Source of the DNA: an uncultured Verrucomicrobium sp.
Lineage (GTDB): Bacteria; Verrucomicrobiota; Verrucomicrobiia; Methylacidiphilales; GAS474
Direction: 5' to 3'
Assembly (NCBI GenBank): GCA_903889845.1
Contig: CAISZB010000225.1
Location: 1 to 7,134 of the forward strand
Length of the DNA: 7,134 nt
Shown here: piece by piece, positions 1 through 7,115 of the stretch
How the letters are laid out: every line of letters starts with the position of its first letter
Position numbering within the stretch: position 1 is the first letter of the stretch
Program-made: the position numbers and the translations under genes
Notes under the pieces: generated by a model
The model's database searches: none
Seen by the model: the letters and a program-made list of their open reading frames with translations, nothing else
What the model was told of the DNA's origin: nothing

Positions 1-714
1 AGCGACATGGCCATCGGCCTCGGCCTCGTCTTCGGCATCCGGCTCCCGTTCAACTTCGATTCCCCCTACCGCTCCCGCTCCATCCAGGAATTCTGGCAGC
101 GGTGGCACATGACTCTCTCCCGTTTCATCCGGGACTACCTCTACATCCCCCTCGGCGGGAACCGGGGCGGGCTGGGCCACCACTACCTCAACCTTCTCCT
201 CACGATGCTCCTGGCCGGCCTCTGGCACGGGGCGGGCTGGACCTTCGTGATCTGGGGCGGTTGCCACGGCCTCTTCCTCGTGATCCACGACTTCTGGAAA
301 CGGACCCGTCCCGAAGCCGCCGAGTCCGAACAGGACCGTCTCCCCCTCTGGACCGGCCCCCTCACCTTCCTCGCCGTCGCCGCCGCCTGGATCCTCTTCC
401 GGGCCGACTCCCTCCACACCGCCCGCGCCCTCTACACCGGGATGCTCGGCCTCCACGGCCTGGGCCACCTCCCCCACAAGGATTTCCCCAACTGGATCCT
501 CGGCGCCGCCCTCCTCGCCTTCCTCGCGCCGAACACCCAGACCTGGGCGGAGAAAGGGAGCCGCTTCGCCCTTCCCCTTCCCGCGCTGTGGGGCCACGTC
601 CTCCCCCTCCCCCTGACGCGCTGGGCCGCCCTCCTCCTCGCCCTCCTCGCCTTCGCCGCCCTGCGGGAGATCTACAGCCAACCCCCCTCGGAGTTCATCT
701 ATTTCAACTTCTGA
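1..714 (+). CDS. MBOAT-family membrane O-acyltransferase (AlgI-like), C-terminal part
   Basis: The gene runs in from upstream; 237 residues are visible and the frame is open from base 1. The first residues, SDMAIGLGLVFG, match the internal AlgI-type YSDMAIGLG block, so the ATG at position 7 is an internal Met and not a start. Next come the conserved block FWQRWHMTLSRFIRDYLYIPLGGNRGG (split: FWQRWHMTLSRF, then IRDYLYIPLGGNRGG) and LLAGLWHGAGWTFVIWGG, which contains the WHG histidine regarded as catalytic in MBOAT enzymes. Several hydrophobic membrane segments follow. Family members are usually near 480-520 aa, so about half is missing to the left. Such proteins transfer acyl groups, usually acetyl, across the inner membrane to an extracytoplasmic polymer, together with an SGNH-type partner, which is the next gene here and overlaps this one by 14 bp. 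The polymer is unknown; alginate is not implied. Confidence 0.93.
   Translation, partial: SDMAIGLGLVFGIRLPFNFDSPYRSRSIQEFWQRWHMTLSRFIRDYLYIPLGGNRGGLGHHYLNLLLTMLLAGLWHGAGWTFVIWGGCHGLFLVIHDFWKRTRPEAAESEQDRLPLWTGPLTFLAVAAAWILFRADSLHTARALYTGMLGLHGLGHLPHKDFPNWILGAALLAFLAPNTQTWAEKGSRFALPLPALWGHVLPLPLTRWAALLLALLAFAALREIYSQPPSEFIYFNF
690..693 (+). promoter_or_regulatory. Shine-Dalgarno GGAG supporting an ATT start at 701
   Basis: GGAG lies inside the end of the MBOAT gene, followed by a 7-nt spacer and then ATT at 701 in the frame of the SGNH protein. No ATG, GTG or TTG occurs in that frame between here and the TTG at 776, which falls in the middle of the hydrophobic N-terminal helix. The site is seen directly; its use is inferred. 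Confidence 0.5.
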
Positions 715-1699
715 ATCCACCGCCGCCCCCCGCCGCTTCGTCCTCCGCTGGGCCGTCGCCTTCGGCCTCGTCCTGTTGCTGTGGCTCGGCCTCGTCGCGC
801 TCCAGATGGGCGCGGGGACAATCACCTCCCGGCACCTCGGCACCTTCGTCGCGGCGAAGAGGCAAATCGCCCTCAGAATGGCCTCCCCGAAGATCGTCGT
901 CCTCGGCGGCTCCAACGTCCTCTACGGCATCCGGGCGGAATCGCTCCAGAAGGCCCTCGGCCAGCCCGCCGTCAACTTCGGCTTCGTGATGAACTTCGGC
1001 CCCGACTACCTCGCCCGCCTCGCCGAAAGCGTCCTCCGCCCCGGGGACACCCTCGTCCTCTCCCTCGAATACGAGGAATACCAGAACACCCTCTTCCGCG
1101 ACGCCATGTTGATGCAGCAGGTCTTCGGGAACGACCTCCCCTACTTCCGCTCCCTCCCCCCTGGCGACCAACTCCGCTGGGTCCTGGGCCTCGATAAAAA
1201 ACGGATCAAGTACGGCCTCCTCGTCCGCCTCGGCTACCGCGAAAAGGAAAAACCCCTGGGCGTCGACGAGGTGGTCTCCCCCTGGGGCGACATCGCCAGC
1301 AATACCCGGGCGAACCAGACGGAGAAGGAACGCCAATCCCTCTACCTCCGCCGCATCCCCGACCACGCCGCCCTCCTCCCCGACGACACGAAGGTCTGGC
1401 CCGTCCTCCTCGGCCTCCGGGACTGGTGCGCCCGCAACCGCGTCCGCCTCCTCGTCACCTTCCCCCCCTACTACTTCCCGGAGACCCCCGGCGCGGCAGC
1501 CCGCCTCGACCTCTTCTTCAATCATCTCCTGGCCTTCTACGACCGGAACGGCTTCGTCCGCCTCGACACCCCGTGGGAAAACCTCCATCCCCGCGAGGAC
1601 TTCTTCAACAGCGAATACCACCTCCTCCTCGACAAGGCCGAGGGCCGGACCGCCGTCCTCGCCGCCGAACTGCTGGCGTCCGAACCGAAGTCCCCCTAA
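701..1699 (+). CDS. Membrane-anchored SGNH-hydrolase-like protein, probable partner of the MBOAT acyltransferase
   Basis: The protein is 332 aa from the proposed ATT start at 701, or 307 aa from TTG at 776. The upstream start is preferred because it gives a short polar leader with Arg-Arg and a complete transmembrane segment (about residues 13-35, FVLRWAVAFGLVLLLWLGLV), whereas TTG 776 cuts that helix in half. After the anchor comes KIVVLGGSNVLYGI, an SGNH block I with the likely nucleophile Ser in GGSN (residue 71), then VNFGF as the block II region. Near the C-terminus is FFNSEYHLLLDKAEG, where His 307 matches the block V histidine; the acidic residue that often precedes it appears as Asn or Ser here. 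Proteins of this kind sit beside AlgI/DltB-type MBOAT genes (compare AlgJ, AlgX, DltD) and complete acyl transfer outside the membrane. It overlaps the MBOAT gene by 14 bp and ends 9 bp before the exporter gene, suggesting one transcript. Enzymatic activity is inferred. Confidence 0.8.
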   Translation: MSTSESTAAPRRFVLRWAVAFGLVLLLWLGLVALQMGAGTITSRHLGTFVAAKRQIALRMASPKIVVLGGSNVLYGIRAESLQKALGQPAVNFGFVMNFGPDYLARLAESVLRPGDTLVLSLEYEEYQNTLFRDAMLMQQVFGNDLPYFRSLPPGDQLRWVLGLDKKRIKYGLLVRLGYREKEKPLGVDEVVSPWGDIASNTRANQTEKERQSLYLRRIPDHAALLPDDTKVWPVLLGLRDWCARNRVRLLVTFPPYYFPETPGAAARLDLFFNHLLAFYDRNGFVRLDTPWENLHPREDFFNSEYHLLLDKAEGRTAVLAAELLASEPKSP

Positions 1700-1708
1700 A
1701 GTCGGCGG

Positions 1709-3485
1709 ATGGGTTCCGTCCTCCGCGTCTTCGTCTACCTCCGCCGCTATCCCGGCCTCGCCGCCGCCACCCTCGGCTGCGCCGTCCTCACCACCCTCTC
1801 CGGCTTCGTCTTTCCGAAGGCGACCGGCCTCATCGTCGACCGCGTCATCGTTGCGGGCCGGGCCGATCTCCTCCTCCCCTACGCCCTGACCATCGCCGCC
1901 GCCTTCCTCGCCCGCGACGGCTTCAACTGCCTCCGCATCCGGTTCAACAACCGCTTCGAGGGCGCCGTCATCCGCGACCTCCGCAACGACCTCTACGGCC
2001 ACCTCCAGCGGCTCCCCCTGAGTTGGTTCGACAAGCGGGCCACCGGCGACCTCCTCACCCGCGTCAGCGAGGACGTCACCAACGTCGAGCGCGTCCTCAT
2101 CGACGGCGTCGAGCAGGGCCTCGTGGCCCTCCTCCAGATCGTCGGCATCGGCTTCCTCCTCTTCCAGCGGAACGCCGCCCTCGCCGCCTGGATGCTCCTC
2201 CCCATCCCCCTCCTCGCGGGCGGCGCCCTCTGGTACACCCCTCACCGCCGGAGGCCGCTACCGGGAACAGCGCCGCGCCGCCTCCGCCCTCAACTCCCTC
2301 CTCCTCGACAACCTCGGCGGCATCCGCCAGATCAAGTCCTTCGCCCGGGAACCGGAGGAGGCCGCCCGCTTCGGCGCCGTCGCGGAACGGGCGCGGAAGG
2401 CCCAGATCCTCGTCTCCCACGCCTGGGCCCTCTACTCCCCCGCGATGAATTTCGTCGGAGCCCTCGGGACCGTCATCGTCCTCGTCGTCGGGGGGCGGGA
2501 CGTCCTCGCCCACCGCTTCACCGCCGGGCAACTCGTCGAGTTCCTCCTCTTCGTCGGCATGTTCTACGAGCCGGTCGGGAAGCTCCACCAGTTGAACCAG
2601 CTCTGGCAATCGGCCCGCGCCGCCGCCGACCGCGTCTTCAAGATCATCGACACCCCGACCGAACCCTACGCGGCCCCGGCGTCCTCCCCCTTCGCCCACG
2701 CCTGCGCCGTGCCGCGTCTGGAAGGCGCCGTCTCCTTCCGCCGGGTCGGCTTCTCCTATCCGAGCGGGAGCACCCCTCCCCTCCCCGTCCTCCACGAGAT
2801 CGACCTGGAGGTGAAGCCCGGCCAGACCGTCGCCCTCGTCGGCCCGACCGGCGCGGGGAAATCGACCCTCGCCTCCCTCCTCCTCCGCTTCCACGAGGCG
2901 ACCTCCGGCACCCTCCTTCTTGACGGGCGGAACATCCGCGACTACCCCCTCCCCGTCCTCCGCTCCCAGATCGGCCTCGTCTCCCAGGACAACTTCCTCT
3001 TCAACACGACCATCCGGGAAAACCTCCTCTTCGGCCGCCCCGGCGCGAGCAAGCAGGACGTCATCGCCGCCGCCGTCGCCGCCCACGCCGCCGAGTTCAT
3101 CGAGGCCCTCCCCCAGGGCTACGACACGGAGATCGGCGAGCGGGGCGTGAAACTGAGCGGCGGGGAAAAACAGCGCCTCGCCATCGCCCGGGCCCTATTG
3201 AAAGACCCGCCCATCCTCGTCCTCGACGAGGCCACCGCCAGCGTCGACACCCTCACGGAAAAGCGGATCGCCGAGGCGCTGGAAAAATTGCTGGAGCACC
3301 GCACCTCCTTCCTCATCGCCCACCGCCTCTCCACCGTCCGGCGGGCCGACCTGATCCTGGTGATGAAAGGCGGAAGAATCGTCGAGCGCGGCTCCCATGC
3401 GGAGCTGCTGGCATTGGACGGGCTCTACGCGAAGCTCGCGACGGCGCAGCGGAATGATTTGTTGGAGGATGAGGCGTTTGTGTAA
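1709..3485 (+). pseudogene. ABC exporter (fused membrane domain and ATPase), MsbA-like, with a single frameshift
   Basis: Two frames together form one typical half-transporter of about 591 residues. The first frame starts at ATG 1709 and gives the membrane domain, including LPLSWFDKRATGDLLTRVSE, up to LLAGGALWYT. At 2238-2241 the reading must skip one base: removing one C from the CCCC run restores WYTLTAGGRYREQRRAA and then NSLLLDNLGGIRQIKSFARE, as expected for this family. The ATPase domain is complete: A-loop Tyr about 350, Walker A GPTGAGKST about 378-386, Q-loop VSQDNFLF (Gln about 426), signature LSGGEKQR about 482, Walker B ILVLDEAT about 502, and H-loop IAHRLS (His about 538). It would export a lipid, glycan or peptide as a homodimer; the substrate is not readable from sequence. 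As written, translation would give a membrane-domain fragment with a frameshifted tail. All motifs are intact, so this is either a sequencing error or a very recent mutation. Only a weak, close GGCGG precedes the ATG. Confidence 0.88.
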
Positions 3486-3516
3486 GAGACTGTGGAAAAA
3501 GTAGGCGTAGGCCACG
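3485..3516 (+). repeat. Left terminal inverted repeat of element 1
   Basis: These 32 bases pair with 3729-3760 at 29 of 32 positions (mismatches G/A, T/C and C/T). The outermost bases read AGAGACTGTGG. The outer A is shared with the exporter stop codon. Confidence 0.85.
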
Positions 3517-3759
3517 CGGAGAAGGATTTTCGCCTCCACCTAGGCGTGAGCGACGCGCATATCAACGAAAAGATATGAAAGGAGCGAGCAACAACGGGGG
3601 AGGCGAAAAGCCTTCCCGCCCTACGGGTTGCGACGCTTTTGGCCGGTTGGCTTTGTTGACGAATCTCGACAGACCATCAAGGTATGCCTTCGATTCGTCG
3701 TCGCGCCACCCAGCCAAAAGCGTCGCAACGTGACCTGCGCCTACTTTTTTCACAGTCTC
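3486..3759. mobile_element. MITE-like non-autonomous element 1 (~274 bp), possibly IS5-related
   Basis: The stretch is bounded by inverted repeats that begin GAGACTGTG inward from both ends and is flanked on both sides by TAA (3483-3485 and 3760-3762), which looks like a 3-bp target duplication. It has no credible protein. Internally it can fold as a branched structure: outer stem from the terminal repeats; one arm from 3527-3537 with 3599-3609 (TTTTCGCCTCC pairing, 11 bp); another from 3627-3643 with 3713-3729 (17 bp perfect, GTTGCGACGCTTTTGGC), extended by 3658-3665 with 3692-3699. A TNA-type duplication and GAGNCT-like ends are known for some IS5-family (IS1031-group) elements; assignment to that family is inference. 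The left TAA is also the stop codon of the exporter gene. Confidence 0.75.
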
Positions 3760-3760
3760 T
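3729..3760 (-). repeat. Right terminal inverted repeat of element 1
   Basis: The reverse complement begins AGAGACTGTGAAAAAAGTAG and matches the left repeat over 32 bases with three mismatches. Its last base coincides with the first base of element 2. Confidence 0.85.
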
Positions 3761-3788
3761 AATACCAAGTCACCTTGAGTCAGCCCGA
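3760..3788 (+). repeat. Left terminal inverted repeat of element 2
   Basis: These 29 bases, beginning TAATACCAAGTCACCTTGAG, match the reverse complement of 3952-3980 at 25 of 29 positions and both run into AGCCCGA. Confidence 0.82.
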
Positions 3789-3933
3789 TAAAAGGGCTCC
3801 TCGGTTTCGGGGTGGATTTCTTATCCCCGGTTTACCGGTGGTGTCGCTTCGTTGCCTCCCGGCCATGCCAGTCGGCTTCCCCTTTGCCTCTGTGTCGCTA
3901 TCGCGACGGCATTCAACCACCGGCTACCTGCTT

Positions 3934-3950
3934 TCACCCCTTCGGGGTGA
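3934..3950. other. Perfect hairpin in element 2, possible weak bidirectional transcription stop
   Basis: TCACCCC and GGGGTGA form a 7-bp stem around a TTC loop, just downstream of the esterase gene on the minus strand. There is no T-run on either strand right after it, so intrinsic termination is doubtful. Confidence 0.35.
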
Positions 3951-3951
3951 T

Positions 3952-3980
3952 TCGGGCTTAATCAAAGTGATTTGGTATTA
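3952..3980 (-). repeat. Right terminal inverted repeat of element 2
   Basis: The reverse complement begins TAATACCAAATCACTTTGAT. Its outermost bases (3978-3980) are also the TAA stop codon of the esterase gene on the minus strand. Confidence 0.82.
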
Positions 3981-6038
3981 GAACTTAGCCTTCTCCGTCA
4001 CGCCCGGAAACTCGTCGCTGCGGAAAGGGAGGGCCGGGAATCCGGCTCCGTTGTAGAGGTTGCAGAGGGGGTTATTCGCCCAGGCGTAGCGGACCGCGAC
4101 GGGATTCGGTACTTCCTTCGAACGGACGACGACGCTCTCCCCGTCGATCGTTGCCTCACCCCAGAACCACTTATGGTCGTCGCCACAGAGGGCGAAACCT
4201 TCGAGTTGGCTTTGAAGCATATTGCGGACGAGGGGCTTGCGAAGCTCGGGGGTCATCGACTTCGGGGCGTAGTCGGTGGGGAAAGGTTTCGCCACAAGGC
4301 CGCCGTCGGCGTGGGCAAACCGAATGCGGACAGCGGCTCCCTCCACCGCCATCGAGTCGTAGGTGGGACCGACGAAGGGAACCGACCTTCCATAGGTGTT
4401 CGCCAGGGCGACGGCGGCAAGGCGCTCGCCCGGGGTCTTCTTGTCGCGAGGATGGATGTCGTCTTCGTCGCCGACATCGACAAGAACGGCCATGCCGGTG
4501 TTCGGCAGGGAAAGCGTCATCGCCTGCGCTTCGCGCAATTCGGCCCAGTCACTATCGCCCGGAACGGTCGCACGAGTCTGGTAGTTGGCCAGCTGGCAGA
4601 AGTAGAATGGGAAATCGCCCTCTCCCCATTGCGTCCGCCAGTCGGAGATCATCAAGGGGAAGGCTGTCCGGTACTGGAAGGCGCGGCCCGCATTGCTCTC
4701 CCCCTGGTACCAGATCGTGCCTCGGATCGCGTAAGGGATCAGCGGGGCGATCATCCCGTTGTAAAGGTGGGACGCCACGTTTATGTCGCGGGGGGCCTTG
4801 GGGAGGAGGGGTGGAAAGGCGTCCTTCGCCTCGGGGGAGGGAGGAGGCAACTCTTTCTCGACCTTCGCCTGCCACTCGCCGGCAAGATCGAGGTTTCCCC
4901 AACGAATGTAATTCGGGATCGCAGCGCCGCCCAGCGGAATGGCAAGGCGAATGGCAAGGATACCGTCACCGGGTTGCAGCTTCACCTTCCCATCAATATA
5001 GAGATGGCGGTTTCCAGCGACGCCCCCATCGGCCGGAGTCGTCCCGGCAAGGCGTTCTCCGTTCCAATAGACGGTCTCGAAACCGGGAATCGGACCGCAG
5101 TCGACGGCCCCCCGATAGGCGGCATCTGCGGCGCTGAGGGTCACCACCCGGCGCAACCAGATCGCCCCTCTGTCGGGCAAGCCGGTGGGGGCCAATGCGC
5201 CCGGAAGCTTCACCGGCTTCCAGCCCGCCTCGGGTGTCACGGTTACGGAAGCTCCGGTGAAAGAAGAAATGTCGGCAGGAAGAGGGAGCGCCCGGTTATA
5301 CTGCTGCTCCCACGCCTGAAGGGTCTCCTCGTAGGCTTTCGCCAGAGCGGGATGCTCACTGAACGCGGCGATGCTCTTATCCGCCCCCTCCTTCAAGTCG
5401 GGCACGGTGTCGAGGGCCCCCTTGCGGGTCCAGCCCTCAATGGGGGTCCCCCCCCAACTTGTGTGGATGAGACCGATGGGAACATTCAACTCCTTCTGGA
5501 GCTTCCGGGAAAAGTAATAGCCAACAGCGGTGAAACTCCGTGCGGTGTCAGGACCGGCGACAACCCAACTTCCCTCCACGGTATCCAGCGGGACAGGGGA
5601 GAGCTTCTTCTTCACGAGGAACTGCCGAAACTTCGGGTTGGCCGAGGCGGCGATCTCTTCCGCCGCGCCGGTCGAACTTTTCAGGTCGAACTCCATATTC
5701 GACTGACCCGAGGCGATCCAGACTTCACCGATCAAGACATCGGTGGCGACGATGGCTTTTGTCCCCGCCGCCCCCTGGATCGTCAGATCGTAGGGCCCCG
5801 AGTCCTTCGTCGAGAGATCCAGGAGAGCCTGCCATGCCCCCTTCGCATCGGCGGTCGCCGTGGCGCTAGTCCCTGCGATGGAAACGGTGACGGCCTCGCC
5901 CGGCGCCGCCTTCCCCCAGACGGGGACCTTCGACGTCTTCTGGAGAACGGCGTGGTCGGAGAAAAGCGGCGGGACGGTGACCTCCGCGCATAAGGTCAGT
6001 GGAAGAGCTAGGGCGACCAGTAAAAAAAAGCGTTTCAT
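3978..6038 (-). CDS. Secreted sialate O-acetylesterase (SASA domain), complete
   Basis: This 686-aa protein should hydrolyse O-acetyl esters on sialic acids or other acetylated sugars outside the cytoplasm. MKRFFLLVALALPLTLCA is a clear signal peptide, with cleavage probably after LCA. The mature part opens with VPPLFSDHAVLQ, typical of the family, then IASGQSNME with the catalytic Ser 113. A lectin-like or GH2-like beta insert spans roughly 265-390 (AIWLRRVVTL, VYWNGERLAG). The second half of the SASA fold carries LYNGMIAPLIPYAIRGTIWY, then QGESN (about 445-449), and DDIHPRDK with the probable catalytic His 529. Length is normal for the family. The stop codon is formed by the edge of element 2. 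No good ribosome site precedes the ATG at 6038. It lies 144 bp downstream of a truncated paralogue. Real substrate may be plant, algal or bacterial acetylated glycans; family naming does not settle this. Confidence 0.93.
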   Translation of the reverse strand: MKRFFLLVALALPLTLCAEVTVPPLFSDHAVLQKTSKVPVWGKAAPGEAVTVSIAGTSATATADAKGAWQALLDLSTKDSGPYDLTIQGAAGTKAIVATDVLIGEVWIASGQSNMEFDLKSSTGAAEEIAASANPKFRQFLVKKKLSPVPLDTVEGSWVVAGPDTARSFTAVGYYFSRKLQKELNVPIGLIHTSWGGTPIEGWTRKGALDTVPDLKEGADKSIAAFSEHPALAKAYEETLQAWEQQYNRALPLPADISSFTGASVTVTPEAGWKPVKLPGALAPTGLPDRGAIWLRRVVTLSAADAAYRGAVDCGPIPGFETVYWNGERLAGTTPADGGVAGNRHLYIDGKVKLQPGDGILAIRLAIPLGGAAIPNYIRWGNLDLAGEWQAKVEKELPPPSPEAKDAFPPLLPKAPRDINVASHLYNGMIAPLIPYAIRGTIWYQGESNAGRAFQYRTAFPLMISDWRTQWGEGDFPFYFCQLANYQTRATVPGDSDWAELREAQAMTLSLPNTGMAVLVDVGDEDDIHPRDKKTPGERLAAVALANTYGRSVPFVGPTYDSMAVEGAAVRIRFAHADGGLVAKPFPTDYAPKSMTPELRKPLVRNMLQSQLEGFALCGDDHKWFWGEATIDGESVVVRSKEVPNPVAVRYAWANNPLCNLYNGAGFPALPFRSDEFPGVTEKAKF

Positions 6039-6182
6039 AGGGGAATCGTGGAAGGGAAGGCGACGACGATCGAAGGATCGGCGGCGCCAGCACCTTCTCC
6101 CGAGCGTTCAAAAACAAATTTGGCCGCAACCCCCAGACCTGGCGCCAAGGCGCTCCCTGATCCCCCGGCTTTCATCGCCCTC
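6039..6182. other. Intergenic region between the two esterase genes
   Basis: This 144-bp gap lies upstream of the complete esterase. It contains a short hairpin CGATC-GAAG-GATCG (6067-6080) and an AT-rich patch at 6108-6120 that stands out from the GC-rich surroundings. A promoter for the complete gene could lie here, but no convincing -35/-10 pair is visible on the minus strand. No terminator with a T-run follows the truncated gene. Confidence 0.4.
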
Positions 6183-7040
6183 TCATTTCTTCGCCGCCTC
6201 GCCGACCGGATAATTATCCGTGCGGAAGGGGACGGCGGGCAAACCGTCCTTGTTGTAGAGATTGCAGTCGGGATTATCGGCCCAAGCGTAGCGCACCGCG
6301 ACCGGGACGTCCACCTGCGAACTCGACACGACGACCGTGTTTCCATCGATCACCGCGTCGGCCCAGACGAATTTCCCGTCGCCCCCGGCGATGGCGAAAC
6401 CCCGCAGCGTCGAGGTATCCAGACGCGCTTCCCCCGGATGGAAATGAACGGGAGGCACCCCGATCGCCAAGCCCTGGCCGACCTGCTCGAAGGCAAGGCG
6501 GGCTTTCCCCCCTTCGACCGTCATCGCCCGGAACACGGGGCCGGAGCAGACCAGGTTCTCCTCTCCGTAGGCCACCTTCCTCGCGGCCAGCGCCAGGCGG
6601 CCGCCGATGTCGTCCTTGTCCTTCGGATGGATATCGTCCACCTCCCCCACATCGACGGCCACCGCCAGGCCGGTGTGCGGCAAGGCCAGCGTCTTCGCCT
6701 GCGATTCCCGCAGGGCGGCGAGGGGGCTTTCGGAGGGCTCGGGCTTGCGGGGCAGGAAGTTCGCCAGCTGGACGATGAGGAACGGGAAATCGCCCTCCCC
6801 CCAGCGGGCGCGCCAGTCCTGGATCATTGTCGGGAGAAGCGTGGCGTATTCGACGGCCCGGCTGGAATTCCCCTCTCCTTGGTACCAGATGGCCCCCTTG
6901 ATCCCGTAAGGAATCAGCGGCGCGATCATCCCGTTGTAGAGGACCGTCGGGATATGGCGCTCCGTCGCCGGATCGAGGGGAGATGCCGGAGTCGGATCCT
7001 TCGGCTTCCCCGGGACAGGCAACCCGGCGACTCGGGCTAT
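6183..7040 (-). pseudogene. Sialate O-acetylesterase, C-terminal remnant cut by an insertion element
   Basis: About 285 residues remain, aligning with residues 390 to the end of the complete paralogue next door: VLYNGMIAPLIPYGIKGAIW, YQGEGN, WRARWGEGDFPFLIVQLANF, VDDIHPKDKDD (catalytic-type His) and a matching C-terminal YAWADNPDCNLYNKDGLPAV. The region with the signal peptide and the GQSNM serine is absent. Upstream of the apparent TTG at 7022 the family reading continues as ARVAG (7023-7037, compare AKVEK in the paralogue), and homology then stops where transposon-end sequence begins near 7041. So the apparent start is not real and the gene is split. The missing 5' part may survive on the far side of the insertion, outside the window. 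The product, if made, lacks the nucleophile and an export signal and should be inactive. Confidence 0.88.
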
Positions 7041-7044
7041 AAAA

Positions 7045-7092
7045 GGCGGTCGAAAAATGAGACAGTGAGCGGGGCGGTCGAAAAGTGAGACA
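7045..7092 (+). repeat. Two 20-nt direct repeats at the insertion sequence end
   Basis: GGCGGTCGAAAAATGAGACA (7045-7064) recurs as GGCGGTCGAAAAGTGAGACA (7073-7092), 28 bp apart start to start with one mismatch. They are likely transposase-binding sites. Confidence 0.85.
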
Positions 7093-7115
7093 TCCTATAA
7101 AAAGAAAGGATGTAC

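Larger units (their letters stand above)
3760..3980. mobile_element. MITE-like non-autonomous element 2 (~221 bp)
   Basis: A second element, unrelated in its ends to element 1, starts TAATACCAAGTCACC and ends with the inverted counterpart GGTGATTTGGTATTA-like sequence (actual end GTGATTTGGTATTA). It is bounded by TA on each side (3760-3761 and 3979-3980), consistent with a TA target duplication. The 68-aa open frame inside has no recognisable domain and is probably fortuitous. Several hairpins occur inside, including TCACCCC-TTC-GGGGTGA (3934-3950), CCGG-TTTA-CCGG near 3828-3839 and GTCGC-TATC-GCGAC (3894-3907). These could act on transcripts from the two convergent genes, but no T-run typical of an intrinsic terminator follows them. 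The transposase that would mobilise it is not in this window. Confidence 0.75.

Noticed and set aside
2238..2241. Programmed frameshifting in the exporter gene
   Set aside because: No slippery heptamer or stimulating structure is evident and ABC exporters are not known to need it; an error or recent mutation is simpler.
704..2245. 513-aa open frame on the minus strand, rich in Glu, Asp, Gly and Ala
   Set aside because: It is the antisense of the SGNH and exporter genes; GC-rich sequence with C-ending codons gives long antisense frames, and its composition is low-complexity with no domain.
2097..3086. 329-aa acidic open frame on the minus strand
   Set aside because: It is antisense to the exporter, crosses the frameshift site and contains only Gly/Glu/Asp-rich filler.
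3562..3768. 68-aa open frame on the minus strand inside element 1
   Set aside because: It runs through hairpin arms and the terminal repeat, with no recognisable domain.
3485..3980. CRISPR array or tandem repeat locus
   Set aside because: The repeats are inverted pairs at element ends, not regularly spaced direct repeats.
3775..3981. 68-aa open frame inside element 2
   Set aside because: It spans the element from one terminal repeat to the other, with no ribosome site or known domain; probably fortuitous.
3972..5993. 673-aa open frame on the plus strand
   Set aside because: It lies opposite the complete esterase, whose signal peptide and catalytic motifs are unmistakable; the plus-strand product shows no recognisable motif.
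6142..6153. GCGCC-AA-GGCGC hairpin as terminator of the truncated esterase
   Set aside because: The two-base loop is too small and no T-run follows on the minus strand.
6048..7088. 346-aa open frame on the plus strand
   Set aside because: It is antisense to the truncated esterase, runs across the insertion boundary and shows no recognisable domain.
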